Source: Chromera velia (taxonomy: Eukaryota > Sar > Chromeraceae). Taken from it: 64,000 bases of DNA. The stretch covers positions 1 to 64,000 of the forward strand of contig JAHBMJ010000079.1 of the NCBI GenBank assembly GCA_018398765.1. Direction: 5' to 3'. The notes below the pieces were generated by a model that saw only the letters and a program-made list of their open reading frames with translations, had not been told where the DNA came from and ran no database searches. Below are positions 47,283 to 58,589 of the stretch, piece by piece (positions within the stretch are counted from its first letter, which is position 1; every line of letters begins with the position of its first letter). Position numbers and translations under genes: made by a program.

Positions 47283-48651
47283 ATACCCTGGACATTAATT
47301 TGTGGGCCCTTTTCTAAGCCACACCGCCGGAGCGCCGCGCATTGATGCTCGTCTACCAATACAGATGCAACATGCATGCAATGAAGATTACATGCATACA
47401 TCTGATCATTGCATGCCATCTCTACTGAGGTCTTTTTTTCACGCTCCTGTTGTGATCTCTACTGTCAGTGAGAGAGGTTAAGAAGAAAAATGAAAGTCCA
47501 AACCCCCATCTGGAAGACTTATCCGGTAGATCTCGAGCTTTAGAGCCCTAAAGGAGCCAATTTTTTTTTTTTGCGGCCGCCCTGAAGCTGGGCAGGGGGG
47601 ATTGCGGCTTCGTTGCCTGTAAGCAACAATGTGCACACTTCCTCCTTTGTTAATTGAGATCTGGAGGTCGATTCAAAAGGAAGCAGAGGCTGTGTGGATA
47701 GACAGAGCACTTCTTGTGCAAGTGTTAGAAGAGAGAAATGAGAAGTTTGCTTGTAGGAAAGTGAAAGCGGGAGACTTTGTGCCGTATGTCATTACAGGCA
47801 CCACTGACGAGGGGACTTTCAGAGTGTGGGCAGGGTTACAGAAAGCGGGCCCCCGAGATGGGGAGAAGAGGGCTTACACGATTGCTAAGCATCGCGTGTG
47901 GGGGATTCCCAGCCGATACAATTTTAAATTTCATTTCTCTGCAGAATGGGGGAGAGATTGGGTAAAATGCATGAAGAGAGCGACAGTCCGTCTCTATGTG
48001 GTGGATGTTGTTAAGACAGAGGAAGCAGGGTTGAAGGCAGAAACGGATTGGACACTTAGATTGACAGCTGCTCTCTGGGGTGAGGGAATAGTGACCAAGG
48101 CACGGCCTCAGTTAAAGCACACACCAGTGAAAGGATCTTTTTTCAGTAAGTTTCACAGCGGGGAGACAGAACTACACACAGTGGAAACCCTTCTTTGAGT
48201 CTGGGGTCCTGAATGGAGGGATCTCTTGATAAATGAGCAAGGTATGTGGATGGGAGAGCTGAAACTCTTATAGTTGCACGTAAAAGCCTTATGTTTTAAA
48301 TGTGAAGGCCCCCTTAGAGTCTGCGGGGGAGTCCGGAGATGTAACAGAATGCTTCCTTCCGCTGAGACTGAGCCTTTCAGGCCGGCTCATCGCCCTGTTA
48401 TGCAGTGTGAAATCTGTTGTGCAAACCCCACACACACCCCTTGCTTTGGAGATGAGCGGTGCACCCAGGGAGAGAACAGAGAAATCAGACTTTGTGTCGC
48501 AAATTGCAAGGAAAAAAAAGTTTCATGTCAATGTTAAATGACAGTAAATGATTTGAAAAGCAAATTTTCTCCAGGACCAGATTTTTTTAAAGTTGAATGC
48601 ATCTATAACTTAGTTTTTATAAAAATGCACACAAATTAATGTCCAGGGTAT
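47283..48651 (+). mobile_element. 1.37-kb TIR element carrying a 189-codon ORF
   Basis: Left end ATACCCTGGACATTAATTT at 47283 and the exact inverse ending at 48651; both flanks are GCGC, which either extends the inverted repeat or is a duplication. The ends match those of the 34740-35705 and 36707-37239 elements, but the interior is different and includes an open reading frame. No transposase signature is recognised. Confidence 0.75.
47629..48198 (+). CDS. Unrecognised 189-residue ORF inside the TIR element
   Basis: Starts MCTLPPLLIEIWRSIQKEAE; includes KVKAGDFVPYVITGTTDEGT and FHFSAEWGRDWVKCMKRATV; stop TGA at 48196. It is charged and globular-looking with six Trp, no membrane segment, and no family recognised. 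The ORF is uninterrupted although neighbouring elements are decayed. It is either the element's own protein or captured host sequence. Confidence 0.5.
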   Translation: MCTLPPLLIEIWRSIQKEAEAVWIDRALLVQVLEERNEKFACRKVKAGDFVPYVITGTTDEGTFRVWAGLQKAGPRDGEKRAYTIAKHRVWGIPSRYNFKFHFSAEWGRDWVKCMKRATVRLYVVDVVKTEEAGLKAETDWTLRLTAALWGEGIVTKARPQLKHTPVKGSFFSKFHSGETELHTVETLL

Positions 48652-48744
48652 GCGCGTATATGTTTTTTCCACCGGGCCCGTTTCTCAGCATGCAGAGGTG
48701 CTCAACACATTGCCCTCTTGTCCAAGCTGGCTCACTGGCCAACG

Positions 48745-49330
48745 TCCAAACAGCTTAAAGACAGCAGGACCGTCTTTCTACAGTGCTGTCTCTTCGTTTT
48801 GTGTCATCTAGAAGTTTCAGGAGCGACCGGATCGACCAAGATATTAACATGGACAAACTGAGATTTGGAAAGGTCAGTCACGAGTGAGGTCATGATCAGC
48901 CGGTGACATCCATACTCTGCCGCTGAAGCGTGCCACTTCACCATTGACATTCAGTCGATGAACACACTTCTGATGATTTTATCTCTTACAGAAGCTTGCT
49001 TTCTTGCGGCTGGCTGCTCGTTTTTTGACATCGACCTCCCAGCAATGGTTCGGTCTCCACACCGTTTCTATCACAAAACACATAACAAGACTGTCTATCT
49101 GTTTTCTTCTTGGAACCCCTGTATACCAAAGTGTCTGTCTTTGTCCTTTTCATGCCTTCACTGGTGCATGCAGAACTGCTTGGTTTAAATTTTTGGATTT
49201 GCCGTCCCGGCATAGAATGACCGGGAAGTTTGATGCACGTGCCCGCTCCTTAGAAGAAAGAGAGGGCTTCCCCAAAGTCCAAAAAGCCAAGCAATGTCTT
49301 ATCATGAATACACGGCACCAATCTGGTGCA
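48745..49330 (-). pseudogene. Decayed repeat-encoded protein, copy 2 (inverse of 33840-34440)
   Basis: Minus-strand frame gives KRTKTDTLVYRGSKKKTDRQ, SCYVFCDRNGVETEPLLGG and, after a shift, VRDKIIRSVFID. These match KETKTNTLDYKGSYKETDRR, SWCVFCDLQGVKTKPLLEA and VKDEIIRGMFSS of copy 1. Homology continues beyond the stop in both (gacgttggccagtgagc). The frame shift shows decay. It lies about 100 bp outside the TIR element end at 48651. Confidence 0.5.
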
Positions 49331-49594
49331 GCATTGAAGTCTAAGCTCACCGTTTTGTGGATTGGTTTATTTTCATGGAGATGCATACACATACAGACAA
49401 GCATACAGACTGCTGCACAGACCTTTGACGTATTCTCTTCATTCTGTTTGCTCAGTATCAACCACCACATCCCCCCCGATAGCTCAGCCTACGCTCATTG
49501 CTGTGCGGCCTGCTTTTTGTTTCTTCCTTGCGCTGTAAATCTAAATGGTTTTTTTATGCTTGCAAATCTGCATGGTTCCTCTCTCCCTTTAATT

Positions 49595-49621
49595 CTCCTC
49601 TCTTCTCTCTTTCTCTTTCTT

Positions 49622-49673
<52 letters not shown>

Positions 49674-49706
49674 CTTTTTCTCTCTCTCTCTCTCTCTCTT
49701 TTTTTT

Positions 49707-49747
<41 letters not shown>

Positions 49748-49773
49748 CTCTCTTTCTCTTTTTTTTTTTTCTT

Positions 49774-49856
<83 letters not shown>

Positions 49857-49953
49857 TTGTGTGCGTCTCTCTCTCTCCCCCCCTCTCTCTCTTCTTTTCC
49901 CTTTCTCCCTTCTTGCCTTTCTCCCCTGTTCTCTCTCTCTCTCCCTCTCACAT

Positions 49954-49988
<35 letters not shown>

Positions 49989-50245
49989 TTGTGTATGTGT
50001 ATGTGTGTGTGTGTGTATGTGTGTGTGTGTGTTTGCGCATGCGTGCGTCTCTCTCTCTCTCTCTCCCTCTCCCTCTCTTCCTTTCCCTTTCTCCCTTCTT
50101 GCCTTTCTCCTCCCTCCCTCCTTCCCTCCCTCCCGTCTTTGGAATGGAAGGACGGTGTTAGTGTTGGGTTGCATTGGTGCACGCATAAGGTTTTTCGCTC
50201 TCTCTCTCTCTCTCTCCCCCCCCTCCCCCTCTCTCTCTCCCTCCC
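49595..50245 (+). repeat. (CT)n/(GT)n microsatellite block
   Basis: Long ctctct tracts with (gt)n at 49794-49862 and 49989-50032, plus a duplicated segment (ccctttctcccttcttgcctttctcc at about 49900 and 50083). The open frames on both strands are low-complexity artefacts. Confidence 0.95.
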
Positions 50246-50724
50246 TCGGAGAAAAAGTCGGCCACGCCAACTTTCAGGCGGTCGGGAAACTGCATGTGCA
50301 GCAAAGGGGACACACTTTACAATGAACAGACTTGCACCTCACGGAAATTAAGTGGATTTTGAAGGAACGAGGTCGACAACGATACTGCCGCGGTGTCGGA
50401 GAGAGAAGAAGAAGATTTGATGTGCATTCTTAGGCAGCATTCGATCCAGGGACATCTAGAGAGCTTGCTTTCAAGCATGTTGAAAACGGTTAATTGATTT
50501 GCGTTTCGATCCATACATTTTGAACTGTTCGGGGGTGCCACTTTGCGGTCCGGCTTCTACGCCCAGGCGCCTTTGGCGTCCTCGGGCTCAAGCGTACCCA
50601 TGCCTTCAGCGCGGTCGGGCTTCTATGCCCAGGCGCCTTCGGCGCCCGGGCTTTTGCGCGGCTCACTGATTGACCATAGGAAGCCTTTTTGGGGGTATAC
50701 AGACTACAGTATACTACCGTATAC
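50246..50724. repeat. Spacer with a duplicated GC-rich unit
   Basis: gcttctacgcccaggcgcc (about 50555) recurs as gcttctatgcccaggcgcc (about 50618), a direct repeat of about 36 bp at a spacing near 63 bp. No gene supported. Confidence 0.6.
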
Positions 50725-51352
50725 TGGGGCAGCAGTAAAGATGTAGACGAGTGGAAGTACAAGTAAAGGAAAAGTCAGTAGTTGATGGAAGAAGGTTGAG
50801 GTCAAGGTGAAACAAGTAAATAGGTCAAAATGGAAGTCACTCAGTAATTCAAAGTCAAGCCTCAAGTCAAATCTTCAAGTCTCAAGAATCAAAGAATACA
50901 GAATGTCAGATCAAACTGGATGGTTGTTGATTAATCATTTCTTCAATTCAAAGTTGTGGATATTGAATCTGATTTCATGGATTGAATTTTTGAAATAGTT
51001 GTGGATTAGGTCGGCTGTGGCTCTTCAATAGTTGTGGATGAGGTCTGCCCTGACTCCAGAATAGATGTGAATTTTCAATAGATGTGGACAGAAGCGTTCG
51101 ACTCCCTTAGTTTTCCGTCTCTGGCTTCTATCCCCTTTAGATCCCTTTATAATGCATGCATGACGCTTGTGTGTAATTCATTCTAGCTATAATCCTTCTT
51201 AATTAATGCATCTTGTCTTAAGGCTGGCAAAGATGAATTCTTCTTTCATAATCATCATCATTTTAATATTATAGCTAGCTTAGCAACCTTTATTAAGCAT
51301 ATAAGCTGAATACGTAAAGCCAATTAATTCTATACTTGGCCATTAAGCGTCA
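50725..51352 (-). repeat. 3' LTR of the chromovirus (left on + strand)
   Basis: On the plus strand it begins TGGGGCAGCAGTAAAG and ends cattaagcgtca. Matches 59357-59978. Contains a tgcatgcatgacg palindrome near 51153. Confidence 0.9.
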
Positions 51353-52500
51353 CATATCCCCCTTTCTTACTAAAGATCGAAGCTAGAGATAATGAGGTCT
51401 AGCAAGATCTTAAACGTGCCCTCACATTAATTTTTTTTTTTTTCCTAATACGTGCCCTGCATAGTGGTGTTATTTTGTACAACAGATTGCAATACTGAAT
51501 TCAATCGCCATTTGAAAGTGTGCATACATCACATATTGTGTCATCGCGGCTCTTTCCTTTCGTCACACATCCTTCCTTTCACATAATGAATGGCCGCAAG
51601 AAAGAGAGAGAGAGAGTCAAGATGTTAAAGTTTTCAGTTGGTCTATTATGAAGAACCTCCCGGTTCGTCACACCCTCCCGATTTTCTTTTGAAACCTCCC
51701 GGTTCGTCTGCTTGTGGAACCTCCCAGTTCGTCTGCTTTTGGAACCTCCCGGTTTGTTTCTTTATATGGAAGGAGACCATCATGACTCATGAGTGGTTGA
51801 CTGTAAAGACTCTGGTTTATTGGTCACGGGCGGGCCCTCCCACAAGTCAGTAAGCCATGAAATCCCTTTCAGTCTTTTTTCAGTAGCGCAGTTGATTTGT
51901 GGCGCTGTGTGCATCCCCCGATGCTTGCGGGTCGTTTCCAAATTGGTGTCTTAAGTCTACCGCCAATTTATCTGTCTGGTTGGTTAGTATAAGAAGAGTG
52001 GCCAACTCTTTCATACAACCTGGTTTCGATGCATGCATCTGCAGTTACTGTGCAATGACCCTACCAGATTTGTACCTCCTTGAAGGTCCCATGCTTTCCA
52101 CATAGGTCGGCACCGGACCGATCTGGTTCTGCCCCTGGGCTTCTGCCGTTTGTCTTTCGTTGTAGCGCCCTTTCCAGACAGGTGAGTTCCTAGGGCCTCT
52201 ACAACTCTCCCGAGAGGCTTGGGAAGAAAAGACATGTTCTCAGAACTCTCGGCTTGTTTTGTTACTCGTGACCGTTTATCTGGGTTTTTCCTCAGGCCTC
52301 TGCTGTTTTGTTCCTGGCAGTGCCTTCTTTCCAGACTTGGAGCAGCTGCTGTATTATTTTCTGGCAGCGAATTCTCCTTTCACATGAAGTGTCTGCTGTT
52401 TCATTTCCTGGCAGTGTCTTTTCTTCGGACAAGTAGCACCTGTTGTTTGATTTCCTAGCAGTGGCTTTGTTTTTCTCCTTCTTCGTTTCATTTAATTTAT
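51353..52500 (-). other. 3' untranslated region of the retrotransposon
   Basis: No domain seen. At 51654-51755 the word aacctcccggttcgtc recurs four times with variants, spaced roughly 25-40 bases. At 52300-52470 a ttcctggcagtg word recurs several times. Confidence 0.6.
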
Positions 52501-52514
52501 CTTGAAATGGTTAC

Positions 52515-53041
52515 CTCCTTCTTTTCTTCTCGTGTTCTAAGAATTCTTTCACCAATCTTGGACAGTCCAAATAAGATTCCCTCGTCCATTCAGACTTGTC
52601 GTACCCTACATACTTCACCAGATACTCGGTTCTTCCCACTCTAATCCGTTTTCCTTGGATCTCTTCTACCTCAAAGTCTTCTATGTCTTCGTCAAAGTCT
52701 TCCTATTCTTCTGTAGCTTCCTGCTCTCCTCCTTCAATGTCCTGATCTTTGTCGCCGGTGAATATGAGTCGGTGTTCTTGAATGATGGATTCCGTTTCCT
52801 CCACACTCCTGCTCAAAAATGGTTTGATCCTATCTCTGTTTACTTTCTGCAGCGTTTGGCAGCCTGGCCTCTTGACCACGACGGTTCTGTTGGGCTGCAG
52901 GTCTGTGATGATGTATGGGCCTTCCCAAGCAGGTGCAAGAGCCTTGTTCACTCTCCTTTCTCTTGCTTCTTTCGATACCCACATATAATCTCCCCTCCTG
53001 TATACGATTGGATTGGAAGTCTCTTTCGCTCTCTTTCTCAT
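52515..53041 (-). pseudogene. Integrase C-terminus and chromodomain
   Basis: The ORF 52703-53041 gives VYRRGDYMWVSKEARERRVN and AWEGPYIITDLQPNRTVVVK, the SH3-like integrase tail (GPY/F-type motif). After one in-frame TAG the frame continues 52515-52690 as DFEVEEIQGKRIRVGRTEYL, VKYVGYDKSEWTRES and CPRLVKEFLE, a chromodomain that in chromoviruses directs integration to modified histones. The aromatic cage positions appear largely present. Confidence 0.85.
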
Positions 53042-53191
53042 TCAGTTGACGGCTGCTTCTGCAAAGAGAGCAGATTTATCCGTATCTTCCTTCTTGAACT
53101 TGGCCAGCAATTCAATGTAGTCCTCAGGGATGATGGGGTTGCAGTCTTCTGGTTCAAACTAGGGTTCAAATAAGGCGAGGAAACAAAGGGG

Positions 53192-53865
53192 TTAATTTGC
53201 TTCTCTCCCATACACCAGACGGAAGGGACAAAATCCTAGAGCTGAATGAGGGGTTGTGTTGTAAACAAACTCTGCAAAGCAAATGTAGAGATCCCAATCC
53301 TTTTGATTCGTAGCCACGTAGGCAGACAGAATTCTCTTGAGGTCTCTGTACATTTGCTCAATCCTTCCATTTGCTTTTGGATTGTATGCTGTCGTGCATG
53401 CCCTGTCAGTTCCCATGAGATGATGGATTGCCTATACTGTTGGTTCAAGCAGAGAAGCCCCTAAGTCGCTGATGAGTTTCACCGGCCTACCATACTTGCA
53501 GATCACTGATTCAATGAGAGCTCGACCTATTGTCTCTGCCTTTTGATTTTTCAATAGAATGAGTTGTGTGTATCTTGTCTTCAGACACATGACGGAGAGA
53601 ATGTATCTGTTTTCCCTAGGCGTTTGAGGCAGAGGTCCAACAACATCAATCGCAAAGTCCTGAGGGATTCCGAATCCTGAAAGTCCTGCACAATAAAATC
53701 TTCTTTCTGCATCCTTGCTTTCTTCTTTTGACACTTTTTGCAGGTCTTTACATGATGATAGAGATCTTTGGTGAGTGACATCCAGTAAAATCGATCAAAG
53801 ACTGTCTGAATAAATTTCTTGATGCCCGTATGTCCAGCCAGAAGGCATTTATGGTGATCAGTCAT
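53192..53865 (-). pseudogene. Integrase (zinc finger and DDE core)
   Basis: H-H-C-C finger: HKCLLAGHTGIKKF then CKKCQ. Core: FAIDVVGPLPQTPRENRYIL (first Asp), LISDLGASL (second Asp), and NGRIEQMYRDLKRILSAYVA (Glu). The frame shifts near 53690 and has a stop near 53430. Followed by FVYNTTPHSALGFCPFRLVY, typical of Gypsy integrases. Confidence 0.88.
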
Positions 53866-54149
53866 GATCTACATACGCATTTCTTTTGGCATAGCCAACA
53901 AAAATCTGGTACCGCTTATGTATCGATTTGCAGGAGGTAAAAGTCGAAACAAAATGCCGTCATGCAGAATGTAAAGGGGTGCTTGCACCAGAATTTTTGC
54001 TCATTCTGCATCGCTTATCTCCTTATCGAACTTGTTGTTGTTCAGGAACTGAATCATGCCCTTCAATAATGGATCCTTCCTCTGTGCTGCCCTAATGCTA
54101 TCAGGTTCATAAGGGTCGCACACAATTCTTGGTAGTATGGCTGCCTTCT

Positions 54150-54625
54150 CACTATCTTCTTCCTTCTTCTTCTTTTTGATGGCACAATGATCTCATCTTC
54201 GGTGAGTTTGTCTGGTCTGTGTGGTGAATAAGTATCTGAGACAAAGGGGGGCTAAGTGAGGGCATCTGCATCTGTGTGTTCCTTTCCTGGGACGTGTTGG
54301 ATGGTATAGTCGTATAGAGATAACTGAAAAGACCATCTCTCCAGCCTAGAGTTTGTCTTCCATTGTTGTAAGTAAATGAGTGATCGGTCGTCGGTGTAGA
54401 TGGTGAACTTCTGTCTAAGGAGGAAGGGTTTGAAATACTGCACTGAGTCTCCCCAGACTGTTGCAAGTCCTTTCTTTTCACCAATATACTATTTCTGCTC
54501 TGTATCTATCATGCGCCTACTTGCACATGAGATCATGTAAGTTTTTTCTTCTTTGTTAGTTTGCAAGAGGATAGCCGAAATAGCCATATCGCTTGCGTCA
54601 GTCTTGAAAATGAAGGGAAGGGAGA
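54150..54625 (-). pseudogene. RNase H domain
   Basis: DASDMAISAILLQTNKEEKT then SCASRRMIDTEQK, followed by FTIYTDDRSLIYLQQWKTN, RLERWSFQLSLYDYTIQHVP and GKEHTDADALT, the standard Ty3/Gypsy RNase H pattern (DAS, TD, ADALS). One stop lies between the two parts at about 54490. Confidence 0.85.
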
Positions 54626-54779
54626 AATCGGGGTGAGCCAAGACTGTTTCTGATGAAAGCATTTCTTTTACCTTCCTGAACGCAGTTTTCTGTGGCTCTT
54701 CAAAGTGCTAAGGGGTGTCTTTCCTCAGTAGGTCCATAATGGGGGCACAGATAATTGAAAACCGAGGCAGAAACTTTCG

Positions 54780-55920
54780 GTAAAAAGAACAGAGTCCCAG
54801 TTATACTTTCACTTCTTTTTTGTTCTTTGGTGCTTATACGTTCTTTATTGCTTCCACTTTGTTGGCAGCTGGCCTGATTCCATTCTTCCTGATTTCGTGC
54901 GCGAGATAAATCAATCTATCTGTGCAGAAATTCGACTTGCCGAACGATAACTTTGTTCCTGCATCCTGGAGTCATTGAAGCACCTTCTCAAGTTCTACCA
55001 GGTGCGTCTCGAAGTCTTTGGAGCTAAGCCTTACAATCACGTCATCAATGTAGCAACTCGTGCTGACTCCAGTTCTACTCAGAATGGTATCTATACACCT
55101 TTGAAAGATAGAAAGAGAATTTGCCATTCCTTGAAGTAGCATGAGGTAGCTTCCTATACTGGAATTAACCATGATCCGGAGAAATAAAAGATAGTTTGTG
55201 TCTATCTGACTTCCTGATCAATACTTGATGAAATCTTTGAGCCAAGTCTAAACTTGTGTGTATTGGTTTTCCTTCCAAGCGATGTAAAATCTTATCTATA
55301 TTGGGAAAGGGGTAATGGTCCCTAACCATCTTCAAATTTACTCCGCACAGGTCACAATAAACACAAATTCTACCATGATCCTTCTTCTGAACGAGTATGA
55401 GGGGTACTTCCCATAGTGAGGCGCACGGTTCGATGATTTTCGCTTATAGGAGGTCGTCTATCGCTTTCTTCACTTCTCTTTTGAGTGCATGTAGTACTTG
55501 TCTTGGTCGCACAAATACAGGTTCTGCCTCGCCTGTGTCAATAGTTGCTTCCACTCTTCTGAATGTCCCTACGTCTGTCTTTGTTGGTACAAGAGCCGTG
55601 AACTTGAGAAACACCTTCCTCAGTTTGCCTTTCTCCTCCTCGGTTAGGTGATTACTTCTTTCAATCACCTTTTCGATTTCTGCTGTGGCTTTTCTTTTCT
55701 TTTCCTCTATGTTTTCTGCCTTTTCCTGTTCAGTCCCTTCCTCTTCTCTATTCTTTCTGTCTACATTTATATTCAATGAAGACACCCAACTGCTCGTTTG
55801 TCTCTCTGGTATTTCTCCTTCATTATCTGCAGCGTTTTTGCACAGATTGACAGACGCCACTAGAAGGTGAGGAGCAATCGAACATGCACATTGAGAAGAG
55901 TTGACAGCAATTATACACAC
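54780..55920 (-). pseudogene. Reverse transcriptase
   Basis: Upstream part 55444-55920 (FRRVEATIDTGEAEPVFVRP; HALKREVKKAIDDLL), then WEVPLILVQKKDHGRICVYC and VRDHYPFPNIDKILHRLEGK, and the catalytic box CYIDDVIVRLS at about 55030-55062. Several in-frame stops and a shift near 55170. The order fits a Gypsy RT lying between protease and RNase H. Confidence 0.88.
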
Positions 55921-56214
55921 GCATACACATCTTTTGATCCTTCACTTCACAGACAGTGTTCTCTAGAAGTACACCGGCAGAGAGGAGTCTTCGGTGCGGT
56001 TGAACGTGAACAGTTACTCCATTCAGAAAGTGCGAATTAGAGGGTAAAGGGATATAGAGTTGTACAAAATGTTCGAGAGGCAAGACAGTTTTAGTGGCGG
56101 TAATCAATGGAACGGGCTGGTGTCTCTGAGTCTTCTCTAAATTGACTATTGGTTGAAAAGGCACCGCCATTTCTTCTTTCTTTTTTTGAAACGTCATGTA
56201 CATGATCTCGGGCT

Positions 56215-56525
56215 AAAAAGATAGGCGACTGGTATATTTGCTCATCCAGTCTATACCTAAAATGCACTGATGTTACAGTTTTCTTACAATGAAAAATCTA
56301 TGTTTCCTCCTTTCATCCAACTCCGTCTGCAGATATACTTCTCCTAATTGCTGTACGCGACCCCCTTCTCCTCTGATTTCCGTTAGAGAATCATCAAAGA
56401 CGTTCAGATGAGGTTGTTCCTTCTTCAGTGCCTCCCACACTTTCTCATCATTTCTCATCTATCAGACTGACATCACTTCCGGTGTCTACCAGTGCTGCCA
56501 CCACAGAGTTTTGTCCTAATTTCAA
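56215..56525 (-). pseudogene. Retroviral-type aspartic protease
   Basis: VVAALVDTGSDVSLID at about 56465-56515 gives the DTGS-type active site. The frame then shifts to the 56273-56458 ORF (LTEIRGEGGRVQQLGEVYLQ), and ILGIDWMSKY follows at about 56235-56270, the usual second protease motif. Confidence 0.8.
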
Positions 56526-56804
56526 CAAAGTACCGACTCTTTGAGGTTAAATTTTGGGGCCAGATGTGTATGTGAAATCTTTACTTTTCTTCTTTTCTCC
56601 TTTTCTTGTCGCTCCTTGATGTGTCTATCTGATGTAGTACTCTTCTTATCATTCCGTTTGGAGGCATGAAGATTGTCAGACTTGTCCGAATCAAGGGCTG
56701 ATTTGCTGGTCTGCTGTAGCCCTTCTTCAGCAGACCCTTCCGTGTTTTTGACGTTGATCAAAATTTCTATTGTTGCCCCTTCTCTCCTCTCTCCAATCCT
56801 ATCT

Positions 56805-57860
56805 CTATGGTTGCAGTGGCCCACTCCGAGTGCCTATGGTCGTTCGGTTTGCCCCAGTTGATGGGTCTTCTCGTCTGAGATGGATCCAGTGCGGTGGTCC
56901 AGTCCTTCTCCTTGGGTCTTGATCCCTCCATCTGCTTAGAGTTGGATGTCCATTTTCTCGTGATCCCTCGGGTAGTCGCCTATCTGCCAAAACACTAGGC
57001 CGATACGCGTTCTGCTCCTTGAACGTTGGTCGTGGCCGAAAAGTGGGTTGATGGTCTGCTAGTCCTTTTCTACAGTCTTTCTTTAGTCTGTAACAGGTAG
57101 CAGCAATGTGTTCTTCTTTCTTACAATAGCGACACTCGATAGTAGGTGGAAGTTTATATCCCTTTGGCTCGATTGCATGATTGGTGGTGCCCGTGCATCT
57201 TCGACAGTTCAGTTGGTTTGCTACGGCTTCTGTTACAGCTGCCAAATGTAGATCCCCCTGGAGTTCACTCTCCTCTTTTCATGTTTCTTGCTCAAATCCT
57301 TCCTCTCTCTCATGTTGCTGAAGAGCCGAAATATTCGTCTTACTCCACGTCAGTTTAGGTTCACAAGCGGCAAATTTGAGCACATCCTTAATCAACGCTT
57401 CAAATGATTTAAAATTCTTTTTAGCCAGAGTCAGATCTCTCTTTGTTTGGTTAAATTGGTCGGGGAGCCCCTTGATGAAGTATTTGTATGTATTTTGATC
57501 GTCTACATCCTTTTCGGCTTCTCTGCAAAATTTTTTAAATCGATCCCCATAGGCCTGAATGGTCTCTGTGTTTCTTTGGGAGATGGAGTGCAGGTTTTCT
57601 TCGGCTGTCTCTTGGTCCGTCTCTGTCGGTCCGAACTTTTGAAGGAAAATCTTCTTTAATTCGTCAATGCTGACCACTTTGTCTAAGCAATCTGTAGAGA
57701 GACGTTCATACCATTCCTTAGCTTGTCCCTTTAGAGTAGAAGGGAAGTAGACATCTCTGAATTCTTCAAAGTTCCAACCAAGCCTAACCATGAATTTTAC
57801 CAGTCTACTCCAGAACTGTTGCGCTTGCGTACAGTCTCCCAAAAAAGATGGGGGCTCCAC
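56805..57860 (-). pseudogene. Gag: capsid and nucleocapsid with zinc knuckle
   Basis: 57279-57860 has the retrotransposon Gag fold pattern (FLGDCTQAQQFWSRLVKFM; AKEWYERLSTDC; YGDRFKKFCREAE; YFIKGLPDQF). One in-frame TGA at about 57279 separates it from 56805-57245, which has CRYCKKEEHIAATC, a CCHC knuckle, at about 57095-57140, and a Cys-pair CRRCTG before it. Removing the stop is not implied; both parts share one frame. Confidence 0.85.
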
Positions 57861-58238
57861 TTTGATGTGAGGTGTTCCGACTGCACAAAGTGGTGCAGGA
57901 GCAATGGATTATCTTCTTTCATCTCCCTTTCTTTCATTTGTTCGTCTCTTCTTTCTTGTAGGTTGCCAAAAGTTTTGCAGCGCTTCGCGGTCATGTCCAG
58001 ATGTTGGCTGCAAGGAGGAGAGAAACAGTTACTCTGTTCATCTCTTTGCTTTTCCGGATCTTCAAAATTTTAGCAGCGCTTCGCGGTCAAGTCGGATGTG
58101 GTAAGAGCAGTCAAGAATTCAGATAAAGGTCGTAAAGTTTGAGTTCCTTCTTCACCTTCCTGTGTGTGTTGAATTTCTCCTTCTTTTTCTTGATGACGTT
58201 GAAATTCTGCTTTTTCTTCTCATAGGCATTGAAGTTCT

Positions 58239-58589
58239 TCAATCTTTGTCTCGTAAGAGCTGGAGTTCTCCTTCTACTTCTGATAAGCATTGAAGCTCTC
58301 CTTCTTTTTCTCGTAGGCGTTGGAGTTCTCCTTCTATTTTTCGTAGGCGTTGGAGTTCTCCCTCTACTTCTCGTAGGCGTTGGAGTTCTCTTTCTACTTC
58401 TCGTAGGCGTTGGAGTTCTCCCTTTACTTCTCGTAGGCATTGAAGCTCTCCCTCCTTTTCTCGCAGGCGTTGAAGCTCTCTCTCCTTTTCTCGTAGGCGT
58501 TGGAGTTCTCCTTTTTCTTCTTCTTTCTCCTTGACCCTCTGCTCCGGATGATCGATAAAGAAATTTTTATCCTCGGCAGTGAATGACAA
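58239..58589 (-). repeat. Gag N-terminal region with 30-bp tandem repeats (coiled coil)
   Basis: About 11 copies of a 30-bp unit encode ELQRLREVEG-type decapeptides, predicted helical coiled coil. A second frame through the same array (58111-58440) encodes RTPTPTRSRG-type repeats. The first Met used is at 58589; more frame-broken gag sequence lies upstream to about 58910. Confidence 0.7.

Noticed and set aside
49004-50325. Long ORFs of Ser/Leu/Phe repeats on both strands
   Set aside because: Translations of (CT)n and (GT)n microsatellites; the first part of the plus-strand ORF is antisense to a decayed element protein.
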